Part shown: one piece after another, positions 1 through 8,578 of the stretch
How positions within the stretch are numbered: the stretch's first letter is position 1
Layout: each line of letters starts with the position of its first letter
Source of the DNA: Acidobacteriaceae bacterium
GTDB lineage: Bacteria; Acidobacteriota; Terriglobia; Terriglobales; Acidobacteriaceae
Assembly: GCA_903642225.1 (NCBI GenBank)
Contig: CAHJWI010000015.1
Span: 18,477 to 82,476 of the forward strand
Direction of reading: 5' to 3'
DNA length: 64,000 nucleotides
Notes under the pieces: model-generated
What the model saw: only the letters and a program-made list of their open reading frames with translations
Database searches by the model: none
What the model was told of the DNA's origin: nothing
Made by a program: the position numbers and the translations under genes

Positions 1-1152
1 CTCCACGTACACCGCCTCCATATACGTCGTGAACCCCTCATGAATCCACATATCCGCCGGATCCGCAGCAGTTACGCTATTCCCAAACCACTCATGACCA
101 CTCTCGTGAATCAGGATAAAGTCGAACCGCGGACTGATCCCCACACCCGTCCAGTCGTCATGGTTGTTGTGCAGGTAACTGTTATGAAACCCATTGCCAT
201 ACGCCACGGCGGTCTGGTGCTCCATGCCAGCGTACGGCACCTGCACCACCTTGTATCCGTCCCTTATAAAGGGGTACTCTCCAAAATATTTCTGGTACAC
301 CTGCAGCATCGGCTTCGCCTGGGCGAACTGTACCTTCGCCTTCTCCAAATCCTCCGGCAGCACATAGTAGTCCAGCGACAACTTACCCAAATGATCACCA
401 AAATGCGAGTAAGTCCCGATATTCAGGGCAATATCATAGTTATTGATCGGGTATGTCACCTTCCAGTCCCACCGCGTATACCCGTCATGCAAATCCCTTG
501 ACCCGCGCAGCCGCCCATTGCTCACCGCGGTCAGGCCATCGGGCACGGCAATGTGCAGGTCAATTCCCTCCTGCGGCTCATCCCGCCACTGGTCCTTGTT
601 GGGCCACCACACCCGTGCTCCCTCGTCCTCGCAACTGGTCACGATCCATGGCCTGCCCACCGGATCTTTTGAAAACACAAACCCACCGAAACGCCCAACC
701 TCTTTCGGCATGCCGTGGTAGGCAACCGTCATCTTGTACACCTTGCCGCGCTTCATCCGCTTCGGCGTATCCACAAAAAACGTGGCACCCTCTCGCTCAA
801 ACGTCAGCGCACGCCGCCCCATCCGCACGCCGTCGATCGACAACTCCGGCACCAGCTCCAGCTGTATGCGCGAGCCATCTGCCAGCATCCTGAACCGTAT
901 GGCGTTCGTCCCTCGGATCGACCTCTCCACCGGGTCTACGCGCACATCCAACGAGTAATGCAGCAAGTCGTTGTTGGCCCGGTATGGCCCATCTCCACCC
1001 AGCAGACGCTGACCTTCCGGCGCATCCGTTGCCGCCGCAAATATCTTCTCCGCCACGACCGGCGGCCTAGTCGCACCCGCCTGCGACAGAGCAGAAGCAC
1101 TCACCAAACCCAAACAGCACAACAGCAAAACAGGACGCATACCCTGAAGCAT
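1..1152 (-). CDS. M1-family zinc aminopeptidase, 5' part only
   Basis: The gene reads off the left edge, so only the first 384 codons are present. An N-terminal Leu/Cys-rich signal peptide is followed by the beta-rich M1 N-terminal domain, a GMEHQ segment at the place of the usual GAMEN exopeptidase motif, and the zinc motif HESGH followed by WFGN, with the downstream Glu in HEGFTTY. M1 enzymes cleave N-terminal residues from peptides; the signal peptide points to a periplasmic or exported enzyme. ATG codons at 1152 and 1140 are both in frame; 1152 has a GAGG just upstream and 1140 an AGGG, so the exact start is open. Its class is clear from the zinc signature; its substrate range cannot be told. 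Confidence 0.88.
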   Translation of the reverse strand, partial: MLQGMRPVLLLCCLGLVSASALSQAGATRPPVVAEKIFAAATDAPEGQRLLGGDGPYRANNDLLHYSLDVRVDPVERSIRGTNAIRFRMLADGSRIQLELVPELSIDGVRMGRRALTFEREGATFFVDTPKRMKRGKVYKMTVAYHGMPKEVGRFGGFVFSKDPVGRPWIVTSCEDEGARVWWPNKDQWRDEPQEGIDLHIAVPDGLTAVSNGRLRGSRDLHDGYTRWDWKVTYPINNYDIALNIGTYSHFGDHLGKLSLDYYVLPEDLEKAKVQFAQAKPMLQVYQKYFGEYPFIRDGYKVVQVPYAGMEHQTAVAYGNGFHNSYLHNNHDDWTGVGISPRFDFILIHESGHEWFGNSVTAADPADMWIHEGFTTYMEAVYVE

Positions 1153-1191
1153 AGCCTCAAGCTGCGTCCCGCCCTGATCGTGCTCGCTACG

Positions 1192-1587
1192 CTATCTCTG
1201 CCCGCTTAGCTTTGAGGCAGCAGCGGCCTTCTGATCGCCCTTCTTTTCGCCCGCACTCTGGTTCTTCTTCGGCTTGCAGCTGCCCTTCTCTCCCGCCTTT
1301 TTGCCCGGCACTGGCTCAAACCCCGGCCAGCACGCCTGCGCACTGCTCGGCTTCTCGCCAGAAGGCTTCTTCTGCGCAGACTTCTTACCCGGCGTCTTTT
1401 TTGTATCGGCGCCTTGAATGTGGTTCCGCCCCGCAGCCGCCTTCGTGTTCGCCGACTTCGTCGCAGGCTCGGCCTTCTTAGCCGGCGCCTTCTTCGCCGC
1501 ACTCGTCTTCGCAGCCGTTGTCTTTGCCGGTGCTGCCTTCTTCGCAGCCGTCTTCTTTGCAGGTGCAGATTTCTTCGCAGTAGCCAT
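1192..1587 (-). CDS. Histone H1-like Lys/Ala-rich basic protein
   Basis: This 131-residue protein begins with about 50 residues of AKK/PAKK/TAAK repeats, the composition of eukaryotic H1 tails and bacterial Hc1/AlgP-like proteins, which bind DNA through charge. A short middle block (CWPGFEPVPGKKAGEKGSC) holds the only two Cys and looks like a conserved module. The C-terminus is again Lys-rich. A DNA-binding, nucleoid-associated role is an inference from composition. Overlapping frames also give long basic ORFs, a known side effect of this repetitive sequence; the Lys/Ala frame is chosen because it starts at ATG and has the family composition. It lies 39 bp upstream of the aminopeptidase on the same strand. 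Confidence 0.72.
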   Translation of the reverse strand: MATAKKSAPAKKTAAKKAAPAKTTAAKTSAAKKAPAKKAEPATKSANTKAAAGRNHIQGADTKKTPGKKSAQKKPSGEKPSSAQACWPGFEPVPGKKAGEKGSCKPKKNQSAGEKKGDQKAAAASKLSGQR

Positions 1588-1692
1588 GCACCACTATGAG
1601 GGCAACCGCCGCACTCTGGTTATCTGCCCCCTTCCAACCTCTTCACCACAGCAACACAGCACGGCCCTGTATCCATACCAGTCAAACGGACC

Positions 1693-2115
1693 CTACCTCA
1701 ACCGCAGCCGAATCGGACCCTTCGCAGTCGACGGCTCCACCACCTGCCCCGCCTGCGTAATCACAATCAGCCCCCGTGCCACCATCCGGCGCGCCGCCGC
1801 CCGAGCCGGTTCCATCAGTGGCTGCCAGCTCTCCGGTTTGTCCGCATCTCCCATCGCTCTAGCCGCCTCACTCGGGCAAATCGTCTTCCCCGCCCCTCGC
1901 TCCTGCAACAGCTGCAGGATTTTCGCTTCCATTGCGGCCTCAGCCGGTCCCGGTTTCTTCCCCCGGCACGCATCGCTGCAAAATCTCACACCCTCCCAGT
2001 CCCGCTCCCACTTTTTCCGCCACTCAATCGTGCGCCCACAGGCAGCGCAGCTCTTCGCGGCCGGCACCCCACTGGCCACACTTCGTTCGCGAACTGACTT
2101 CTTCCGATCCGGCAT
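1693..2115 (-). CDS. DUF2256-DUF3253 fusion protein
   Basis: A 140-residue protein of two small domains. Residues 20-55 form a zinc-ribbon-like unit with CAAC, a WRKKWERDW segment and FCSDAC, the DUF2256 pattern. Residues 62-140 match DUF3253: a helical start, [10 protein letters not shown], a W..LM motif, then a winged-helix-like end GLIVITQAG...GPIRLR. In many bacteria these two domains occur together or as neighbours. Function is not established; a zinc-binding, DNA- or RNA-associated role is only inferred from the fold. It is divergent from tyrS with 48 bp between the starts. Confidence 0.82.
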   Translation of the reverse strand: MPDRKKSVRERSVASGVPAAKSCAACGRTIEWRKKWERDWEGVRFCSDACRGKKPGPAEAAMEAKILQLLQERGAGKTICPSEAARAMGDADKPESWQPLMEPARAAARRMVARGLIVITQAGQVVEPSTAKGPIRLRLR

Positions 2116-2163
2116 CTGCTAACCCGCTGACTTGCTCGCTCGCTCTCTCGCTGCTCTACTCAG

Positions 2164-3447
2164 ATGAGCATGTCCAACGCAACGCCGCATACCTTTCCGC
2201 CCCCCGCCGCACAGCTCGACCTCATCACCAAAGGCGCTGCGGAAATCATCCCGCTCGACGACCTCTCCCGCCGCATCGAGCAATCGCTCGCCACCGGCAA
2301 GCCCCTCCGCATCAAGGCCGGCTTCGACCCCACCGCACCCGACCTCCACCTCGGCCACACCGTGCTCATGCGCAAGCTGCGCCACTTCCAGCAGCTCGGC
2401 CACACCGTCATCTTCCTCATTGGCGACTCGACCGCCCTCATCGGCGACCCGACCGGCAAGTCGCAAACCCGCAAGGCCCTCACCCGCGAGCAGATTACCG
2501 CCAACGCCGCGACCTACCAGGAACAGGTCTTCCGCATCCTCGACCGCGATAAAACCGAGGTTCGCTACAACTCCGAATGGCTCGACAAGCTGAGCTACTA
2601 CGACCTCGTCAAACTCCTGAGCCAGTTCACCGTCTCCCAGATGCTGGAGCGTGAGGACTTCCACAAGCGCTTCAACGACGAAGAACCCATCGCCCTGCAC
2701 GAGCTCATGTACCCCATCGCCCAGGGCTACGACTCCGTCGCGCTCCAGTCCGATGTGGAACTCGGCGGCACCGACCAGAAGTTCAATCTCATGCGCGGCC
2801 GCGACCTGCAGCGTCACTTCGGCCAGCAGCCCCAAATCGTCCTCACGATGCCCATTATCGAGGGCCTCGACGGCGTGCAGAAAATGTCCAAGTCCCTCAA
2901 CAACGCCATCGGCGTCAACGAGCCCCCCTTCGACATGTTCGGCAAGCTTATGCAAGTCTCGGACGACCTCATGTGGCGCTACTGGACTCTGCTCACCGAC
3001 CGAACCCAGGCCGACATCAACGCCATGCAGGCCGCCGTCGCAGACGGCTCACTCCATCCCATGCAGGCCAAAAAAGACCTCGCCCGCACCATCACCGCCG
3101 GCTTCCACGGCGAAGAATCCGCCCAGCGCGCCCAGCAAAACTGGGCCACCCAGTTCCAAAAAGGCGGCACCACCGAAGACACCGAGCACCTCACCCTCCA
3201 GCGGGCCGATCTGGCATCGGGAGGGGCCGGGTTTTACTCGTTCGATAAGCTACTCGTCCAAGCAGGATTAGCTCCGAGCATGGCTGAGGCGCGACGGAAG
3301 CGAGCGGAGAATGCCGTCAAGTATGCAGAAATGCCTAATAGCACTGACTCACTTACCCCCGCTCAAGCTACTTTTAACATGTACGAGTTCCCGGTAACTT
3401 TTATGGTGAAGCTAGGTAAGAAAACAAAGCTAGTGACCATCGAATAG
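2164..3447 (+). CDS. tyrS: Tyrosyl-tRNA synthetase
   Basis: Class I synthetase that charges tRNA-Tyr with tyrosine in the cytoplasm. The HIGH-type motif is HLGH (about residue 57) and the KMSKS motif is seen as QKMSKS (about residue 240). The length of 427 residues is normal for TyrS; the tail from about residue 355 resembles an S4 RNA-binding domain ([12 protein letters not shown]). Two ATG codons lie close together (2164 and 2170) and neither has a strong ribosome site, so the first is used by default. The 48-bp spacer before it is a C/T-rich string of GCTCGCT-like units; no T-box leader is visible. Confidence 0.96.
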   Translation: MSMSNATPHTFPPPAAQLDLITKGAAEIIPLDDLSRRIEQSLATGKPLRIKAGFDPTAPDLHLGHTVLMRKLRHFQQLGHTVIFLIGDSTALIGDPTGKSQTRKALTREQITANAATYQEQVFRILDRDKTEVRYNSEWLDKLSYYDLVKLLSQFTVSQMLEREDFHKRFNDEEPIALHELMYPIAQGYDSVALQSDVELGGTDQKFNLMRGRDLQRHFGQQPQIVLTMPIIEGLDGVQKMSKSLNNAIGVNEPPFDMFGKLMQVSDDLMWRYWTLLTDRTQADINAMQAAVADGSLHPMQAKKDLARTITAGFHGEESAQRAQQNWATQFQKGGTTEDTEHLTLQRADLASGGAGFYSFDKLLVQAGLAPSMAEARRKRAENAVKYAEMPNSTDSLTPAQATFNMYEFPVTFMVKLGKKTKLVTIE

Positions 3448-3517
3448 TCAGGCCCATCTGTCCACACGAATCGCGTCTAAATGCATCGGAGCAGCGTGGT
3501 ACCTTCCACAAGCATTC

Positions 3518-3694
3518 TTGCTCGGGAGCTCCTATGCTGTCGTGTCCAAATGCAACGCACTCAACACCATGACCGGGCTTCCCGTTTGGGCCATCGTCGT
3601 CTCCATCCTCTTCTTTCCCTTCGGACTCCTTGCCCTTGTTGCAGGGCGAAAGCCAGCCGTCTGTTGCAACTGCGGCTTCAGGTGGCAGACATAG
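3518..3694 (+). pseudogene. Small hydrophobic zinc-ribbon protein, probably truncated
   Basis: Reading from 3518 (TTG) gives a Lys-Cys-Asn-containing segment, then TGLPVWAIVVSILFFPFGLL (a membrane segment), an AGRKP turn and a C-terminal CCNCGF pair. This resembles small proteins in which an N-terminal CxxC, a hydrophobic segment and a second CxxC make a membrane-attached zinc ribbon. The first Cys pair is not found in frame, there is no convincing ribosome site, and no ATG occurs before 3569. The N-terminus may have been lost or shifted, so it is listed as a probable remnant. A live 41-residue protein from the ATG at 3569 cannot be excluded. Confidence 0.4.
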
Positions 3695-4577
3695 CAGCAA
3701 CCACCGCGCCCCGCACATCGGTAGTAAGCCTCACCATCGGCAACAGATGGTCATGTGGAAACACCACCAGCCACCCCTCCGCCACAGCCCGCGCATAAAA
3801 CCGCTTCCGCTCCGAAATGACCGCCATCGGGTCCAGGTCAAACCCCATGCCCCAAGTTAAATCCAGGTGCGCCGCCGTCGGCACCAGGTCCGACACAAAG
3901 CACGCATGCTCGCCCCTGCTCCGCACATGCACCACCATCATGTGCGCCGTATGCCCAGGAAAGCACTCGACCGACACCCCCGGCAGTAACTCCAATTCCT
4001 CACCAATAGCAACATTCACCGCACGCATCTGCCCGGTCGCCAGCAGCGGCTCGTAGTTCTCCGCCACATAGCTCACCCGGTCGCGCTCAAACTGCCGCCG
4101 TCCATGCTCCACCTCGCCCGCGTGCGCCACATACTCCGCGTTGGGGAAGTACGGCCGCACGACCCCAGCCTCATCCAGCACCGAATTCCACCCGCAATGA
4201 TCCCAGTGCAGATGCGTGTTGATCACCAGGTCCACCTCCCCTGGCTCCACACCCGCAGCATGCAATGACTGCGGCAACACCTGCTGCGTCCCATAGATGC
4301 CCTGAAGTTTCGGCGACAGCTTGTTGCCAAAGCCCGTCTCCACAAGCACAGTCTTCCCATGGAGCCGCACCACCAGGCAGTTCAGCCCAATCGGAATCCG
4401 GTTCAGCGCATCCGCCTGCACCTTGCGCTGCCAAAGCACCTTCGGCACCACGCCGAACATCGCTCCACCATCAAACAGCGCCGTCCCGTCCGTACACACA
4501 ATCAGCTCCGCCTCGCCAACCCGTGCCCGGCCGCGAACCAACTCTTCCGCACCACCCGCCAACTGCACCGAACCCAT
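3678..4577 (-). CDS. MBL-fold metallo-hydrolase
   Basis: A metallo-beta-lactamase-fold hydrolase of 299 residues. The metal-binding signature THLHWDHCG is at residues 121-129, a PGHTAH segment supplies a later His, and FVSDLVPTAAHLDL supplies the bridging Asp. Such proteins include lactonases, thioester hydrolases and phosphodiesterases; the substrate cannot be assigned. A longer reading from a GTG at 4613 would start inside the rpsU terminator hairpin, so the ATG at 4577 is preferred. Gene order and strand follow rpsU, but the terminator between them suggests separate transcription. Confidence 0.85.
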   Translation of the reverse strand: MGSVQLAGGAEELVRGRARVGEAELIVCTDGTALFDGGAMFGVVPKVLWQRKVQADALNRIPIGLNCLVVRLHGKTVLVETGFGNKLSPKLQGIYGTQQVLPQSLHAAGVEPGEVDLVINTHLHWDHCGWNSVLDEAGVVRPYFPNAEYVAHAGEVEHGRRQFERDRVSYVAENYEPLLATGQMRAVNVAIGEELELLPGVSVECFPGHTAHMMVVHVRSRGEHACFVSDLVPTAAHLDLTWGMGFDLDPMAVISERKRFYARAVAEGWLVVFPHDHLLPMVRLTTDVRGAVVAAMSAT

Positions 4578-4607
4578 CCGTGCATCGTAGATCCACACAA
4601 AGCAAAA

Positions 4608-4629
4608 GGCCACGGCAGTTGCCGTGGCC
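4608..4629 (-). terminator. Rho-independent terminator of rpsU
   Basis: A perfect inverted repeat GGCCACGGC/GCCGTGGCC with a four-base loop, followed on the minus strand by TTTTGCTTTG. It starts about 20 bases past the rpsU stop. Confidence 0.85.
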
Positions 4630-4650
4630 CTCTTCGTCGTTACAAAACAA

Positions 4651-4848
4651 CTAATCCTGTTCCTTACGAACCTTCTTGCGATTCCGCTTGCGTGCCAATG
4701 CTTCCTTCACACGCTTCTTCTCGCCAGGCTTCAGGTAAAAGGAGTGGCGCTTAACTTCCTTGATGATGTCTTCCTGCTGAACCTTCCGCTTAAAGCGGCG
4801 CAGTGCATTCTCAAGGGGCTCGCCCTCCTGGAGGCGTACTTCTGCCAA
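4651..4848 (-). CDS. rpsU: 30S ribosomal protein S21
   Basis: Small basic protein of the ribosomal small subunit near the 3' end of 16S rRNA. The sequence has the S21 pattern: AEVRLQEGEPLENALRRFKR, a central basic helix, and a Lys/Arg-rich C-terminus, 65 residues in all, as usual for the family. The start is chosen at TTG 4848: it gives the expected N-terminus and has a GAGGTG ribosome site eight bases upstream, while the longer frame upstream has no family similarity. The gene stands 71 bp after the RNase H-fold gene and ends at a strong terminator. Confidence 0.93.
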   Translation of the reverse strand: MAEVRLQEGEPLENALRRFKRKVQQEDIIKEVKRHSFYLKPGEKKRVKEALARKRNRKKVRKEQD

Positions 4849-4919
4849 TGTAAAAACACCTCGCCTTCGGGCCAACGGGCCATCTGTAAGCATATCCCAA
4901 ATACCCTACCCTCGCAGCC

Positions 4920-5621
4920 CTACTCCTGCACCACCTTCACAAACACACCATCCGGCAGCGTCTTTCCACCCAGCAGATGGATTGCCCCATCCTTCACAAA
5001 CCCCCGCAGCAGCTCGCCGGACACAGGCCGGCCAACTGTCGCAGAACGTGGTACCTCTACCCCAACCGCGGGCCGAGCCGGCGCAAGCGCCCCCTTCCGC
5101 TCATGCGGAGCGAGCAGCGTCCCCGTCTCGACCTCCCCGCTCCTCCGCCCCATCCCACGATCCATGGCCTCATTCGCCAGCCGGTCCGCATCCTTGTTCT
5201 TGTGCCGCAGCGCGTGGCTGATCTGAAAGCTCTCCAGCTTCCCAATCCGACGCTTCGCCTCTTCAAACAGCGGCCGCAGATCAGGACTGTTCACCTTGTA
5301 CTTGCCCTGAATCTGCTTCACCATCAGCTCGGAGTCGCTCACCACCCGCACATGCATCCGGCCCTGCGCAATGGCCCACGCCAGCACCCCAAGCAACCCG
5401 GAATACTCCGCGTAATTATTCGTTCGATTTCCCAAAAACTCCGACAACTCCGCCAGCGTCTTCCCCTCCGCCGTCGCAATCACCGCACCATATCCACTCG
5501 GCCCCGGGTTCCCCCGAGCTCCCCCATCGCAGTGCGCATACACCACATCAGCAGCACCAGACGCAGCCGAACGCACCGGCCCTGCCGCCCGTGCAGCCCC
5601 AAAAAGATCCCCTGAACTCAT
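4920..5621 (-). CDS. RNase HI-fold protein with C-terminal extension
   Basis: Residues 25-155 form an RNase HI domain of the short archaeal/plant-like type: DGGARGNPGPSGYG (first Asp), NNYAEYSGL (Glu), SDSELMVKQIQGKYK (second Asp) and the C-terminal HKNKDADRLANEA (Asp). The enzyme class cuts RNA in RNA-DNA hybrids. About 80 extra residues follow; their end (GAIHLLGGKTLPDGVFVKVV) resembles the short beta-hairpin unit of AbrB/AF2212-like proteins, which is only a resemblance. An alternative view is a reverse-transcriptase-like RNase H protein of unknown use. A GAGAGG-type site precedes the ATG. Confidence 0.88.
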   Translation of the reverse strand: MSSGDLFGAARAAGPVRSAASGAADVVYAHCDGGARGNPGPSGYGAVIATAEGKTLAELSEFLGNRTNNYAEYSGLLGVLAWAIAQGRMHVRVVSDSELMVKQIQGKYKVNSPDLRPLFEEAKRRIGKLESFQISHALRHKNKDADRLANEAMDRGMGRRSGEVETGTLLAPHERKGALAPARPAVGVEVPRSATVGRPVSGELLRGFVKDGAIHLLGGKTLPDGVFVKVVQE

Positions 5622-5646
5622 CCTCTAACCTCTCGCCGACCGGCCT

Positions 5647-6561
5647 CTACCAAAGCACGCCCGCAACCGGCGCAACCGCCTCCGGCAAGTGCTTCTCGCC
5701 CAGCGTCTGCCGCAGATTGATCTCAATCGTCCGCGAAATCGCACTCAGCGGTACGTCATAAATTGTGTTGTCGAACGGATCTTCCAAGTCCCGCCCCACC
5801 TGGTCCAACGCCAGAAAGATAAACCCCACCAGCGTCGACCCCAACGGCGTAAACCACCCCATATTCTGAACCAGCGCCAGCGGCAGCAGCAGGCAATACA
5901 TCTGGATAAACATCTGTGGATAGAAGTTGTACTGCTTCGGCATCGGCGTGTTCTTGATCCGCTCCGACCCACCCTGTGCGTCCGCCAGGTCATTCAGCGT
6001 GCTGTCCATCGCAGCCCACTGCAGGCTGTCCAGCCAGTCCCGCTCCAGGCACTCCCGCAGCAAGTGCCCCTGCTGAACCTGCAGCGCGTACGACACGTTC
6101 TTCTCGCCGGCCAGCGCCACCAGGTCGTCTTCCGACAGCAGCCCGTGCAACTCGTCCAGTGGCGGCAGCCCGCGTAGCGCCTGCTTCAGCGCATTTACAT
6201 ACGCAATCTGCAGATACACCAGCCGCCCCTGCACCGCAATCACCGTCTCCCGGTCCGCAGCTTTCATCCAGCGCACATTCGTCACGACCTGCCGGCCCCA
6301 CGAACGCGAATTGTTCACAATCGCGCCCCACAGCGTCCGCGCCTCCCACCAGCGCGAGTAGCTGCTGTTATTCCGAAACGCCAGCACAAGTCCAATCGCC
6401 GACCCGAACAGCGCCACCGGAATGTGCGGCAGCGCCAGCCACTGCCAATGCAGCACCTTGTACCCCAGCACAACCGCACCGTCGTACAGAAACAACAGCA
6501 GCAGCGGCATCCCCACATACGCCAGCAACCGGCTATAACTTGGGCCGCGAGGAACGATCAT
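5647..6561 (-). CDS. Bestrophin-family anion channel
   Basis: A 304-residue membrane protein of the bestrophin/UPF0187 family. Hydrophobic segments sit near residues 10-32, 42-62 and 205-245; the stretch FRNNSSYSRWWEARTLWG is the typical bestrophin cytoplasmic signature. Family members are chloride or bicarbonate channels, and bacterial homologues also pass cations. The start codon overlaps the end of the carbonic anhydrase gene by four bases (ATGA), which suggests translational coupling and a shared job in bicarbonate movement (inference). Confidence 0.88.
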   Translation of the reverse strand: MIVPRGPSYSRLLAYVGMPLLLLFLYDGAVVLGYKVLHWQWLALPHIPVALFGSAIGLVLAFRNNSSYSRWWEARTLWGAIVNNSRSWGRQVVTNVRWMKAADRETVIAVQGRLVYLQIAYVNALKQALRGLPPLDELHGLLSEDDLVALAGEKNVSYALQVQQGHLLRECLERDWLDSLQWAAMDSTLNDLADAQGGSERIKNTPMPKQYNFYPQMFIQMYCLLLPLALVQNMGWFTPLGSTLVGFIFLALDQVGRDLEDPFDNTIYDVPLSAISRTIEINLRQTLGEKHLPEAVAPVAGVLW

Positions 6562-7259
6562 CCCTGACCTGTCTCCCCATCGGCGCTCACAGCCCCATCG
6601 GTGCCGACCGCAGCATCCTTGCTCAGCGTCGAGTGAAACTGCCGCGTCTCCACGTCATGAATCAGCACATCCCCCGACGCGATGTCATACACCCAGCCGG
6701 AGATCGTCAGCTCACCCCGCGCCATCGCTCCGCGCACCGACGGATGCGTCTGCAAATGCGCCAGCTGCAGCAGCACATTCTGCTCCGTCAACGACCGCAG
6801 CGGAATCTCGCCATCGCCCTGCAACGATGCCGCCACACTCTTTGCCGCCGCCGCATTTCGAAGCCAGCTCTTCACCGTCGGCATGCCGTCCAGGTTACTC
6901 TCGTCAGCCTTCAAAGCCTTCATCGCGCCGCAGTCCATGTGCCCGCAGACCACCGCATGCTTCACCTTCAGTGCGTCCACCGCATACTCAATCACGGCAC
7001 TCACACCGCCCATCATCTCGCCATACGCAGGCACAAGGTTGCCCACATTGCGCGCCGCAAAAATCTCGCCAGGTTTGCTGCTCGTAATCGTCTCCACATC
7101 GATCCGCGAATCGGCACACGTAACGATCAGCGTGTGTGGCTTTTGCGGCGTCGTCGCGGCAACCTGGTACTCCGCACTGTGCTCAGGATAAATCTCCGTC
7201 TGAAAGCGGCGTATGCCCTGCTTCAACCGGTCAAGCGCCTCATCGTTCACGTTGGCCAT
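6558..7259 (-). CDS. Beta-class carbonic anhydrase
   Basis: Interconverts CO2 and bicarbonate. The zinc ligands and dyad are visible: CADSR (Cys48, Asp50, Arg52) and HMDCG (His107, Cys110). Residues 67-95 carry the conserved FAARNVGN and GGVSAVIEYAV. Length of 233 is usual. Cytoplasmic, as there is no signal peptide. An AAGGA ribosome site precedes the ATG. It is the first gene of a pair with the bestrophin, overlapping by four bases. Confidence 0.94.
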   Translation of the reverse strand: MANVNDEALDRLKQGIRRFQTEIYPEHSAEYQVAATTPQKPHTLIVTCADSRIDVETITSSKPGEIFAARNVGNLVPAYGEMMGGVSAVIEYAVDALKVKHAVVCGHMDCGAMKALKADESNLDGMPTVKSWLRNAAAAKSVAASLQGDGEIPLRSLTEQNVLLQLAHLQTHPSVRGAMARGELTISGWVYDIASGDVLIHDVETRQFHSTLSKDAAVGTDGAVSADGETGQG

Positions 7260-7509
7260 CCGTCAAGTCCTTCCTGTACAAAACTTCCGGATCAAGAGTA
7301 GTGGATGCAGCGAGCGAACAACTACGCCGATCGATGGAGAACGGTCTTTCTGCGTGTTCGCAACTTGACCTCAACCCGTAGGATACGCGCCCTCCCATCT
7401 GCATCCAAAAGCGGCCACCGGGAACAACACTGCACCGCGATTCGGGTTCTAAACACCAAACCCAGGGCGTCAAACGAACAACGGCAGGGCTGGCTAAAAG
7501 GAGCAGGGC

Positions 7510-8415
7510 ATGGAAGAGCAATCGGTATCACTCAAGCAGCAACAGACTTCGCGGGTCAACCGCAGGCATTTCCTGGCGGGCGCAGGGGTCGGCATCGCCG
7601 GTGCGGTTGCCGCGGGCGCAGCGGTCCTCGGCTGCGGCAATAACACCGTTTACGTCGACGCGCAGGGGCAAAGCGAATCAGATGTCCTCAACTTTGCCCT
7701 CAACCTCGAATACCTCGAAGCCACCTTCTACTCCTACATCGTCCAGGGCAAAGACATCGACTCCAGCCTTACCGGCGGCGGCCCTGCCCCACAAAATCCG
7801 CCACCAATGATCACCTTCGCCAATCAGCAAAGCGCCGACCTCTTTGCAGAGATCGCCTTCGACGAAATCTCCCATGTCGCCGCCCTGCGCAGCGCCCTCG
7901 GCACGCTCGCCGTCGCACGCCCCCAAATCAACTTCTCTGCCCTCGCAGCCATCGGCCCCACCAACTACATCCAGCACGCCCGCCTCTTCGAAGACGTGGG
8001 CGTCACCGCATATGCCGGCGCTGCCGCCTATCTCACGAACAACAACGTCACCGCCGCCGCCCAGATTCTCGCGGTTGAAGGCTTCCACTCCGGCGCACTC
8101 CGCCTCCTCGCTATCCAGCAGAACGCCACCTACCCCGCAACCCTCGCCGGCTACGTCCCGCCAGACGGCTACGACATCATCCCCGCCGACCCCGGAACTG
8201 TTGCCCTCTCGCTCGCCGGCCCCACCCAGGCCACAGGCGGCTTCTTCGCCACCCAGGCCCCCGGCACTACCGGCCAAACCAACACCTTCAGCGGCTTCGC
8301 CTTCCGCCGCACCTCATCGCAAGTCCTCACCATCGTCTACGGCTCCGTCACCGCCGGCACCACCAGCGGAGGTTTCTTTCCCTCCGGTGTCAACGGCAAC
8401 ATCAAGACCGTCTAG
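7510..8415 (+). CDS. Ferritin-like domain protein with TAT signal
   Basis: The N-terminus has a twin-Arg motif (NRRHFLAG) followed by a hydrophobic segment and LGC, so the protein is exported folded and perhaps lipid-anchored. Residues 55-225 make a four-helix ferritin-like domain with repeated Glu/His pairs: NLEYLEATFYS, FDEISHV and VEGFHSGA, fitting the Ferritin_2 / desiccation-related group. A di-iron site is inferred. The C-terminal part is Ala/Gly/Thr-rich and may contact the envelope. AAAGGAG stands eight bases before ATG. Role unknown; metal or redox protection in the periplasm is a guess. Confidence 0.85.
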   Translation: MEEQSVSLKQQQTSRVNRRHFLAGAGVGIAGAVAAGAAVLGCGNNTVYVDAQGQSESDVLNFALNLEYLEATFYSYIVQGKDIDSSLTGGGPAPQNPPPMITFANQQSADLFAEIAFDEISHVAALRSALGTLAVARPQINFSALAAIGPTNYIQHARLFEDVGVTAYAGAAAYLTNNNVTAAAQILAVEGFHSGALRLLAIQQNATYPATLAGYVPPDGYDIIPADPGTVALSLAGPTQATGGFFATQAPGTTGQTNTFSGFAFRRTSSQVLTIVYGSVTAGTTSGGFFPSGVNGNIKTV

Positions 8416-8429
8416 CCGTCTCAACTCCT

Positions 8430-8531
8430 GGGTGCCCCATTCTTTCGCCCCGCAACACTCCTCAACCTTGCACAGGACCCCACGGCGAAAAGGTGGGGTC
8501 CAGCGCAAAGCGCTCAATCGCTCGAAGAGCG
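8430..8531 (+). repeat. Dispersed structured repeat, copy A
   Basis: About 100 bp beginning GGGTGCCCCAT and ending in two short hairpins: AGCGC-AAA-GCGCT (8502-8514) and CGCTC-GAA-GAGCG (8519-8531). This copy also has a 9-bp inverted repeat GGACCCCAC/GTGGGGTCC (8475-8483/8493-8501). A second copy in the opposite orientation lies at 54609-54707. It begins 15 bases after the ferritin-like stop codon. No ORF is plausible within it. Confidence 0.75.
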
Positions 8532-8578
8532 GCCCCGGCCACCGCCAACCCCACTCTCTCCTCTTGCAACGAATCATC

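Noticed and set aside
1206..1502. Arg-rich 98-residue ORF in the histone-like gene
   Set aside because: Alternative frame of a low-complexity Lys/Ala repeat; the Lys/Ala frame has an ATG and the family composition.
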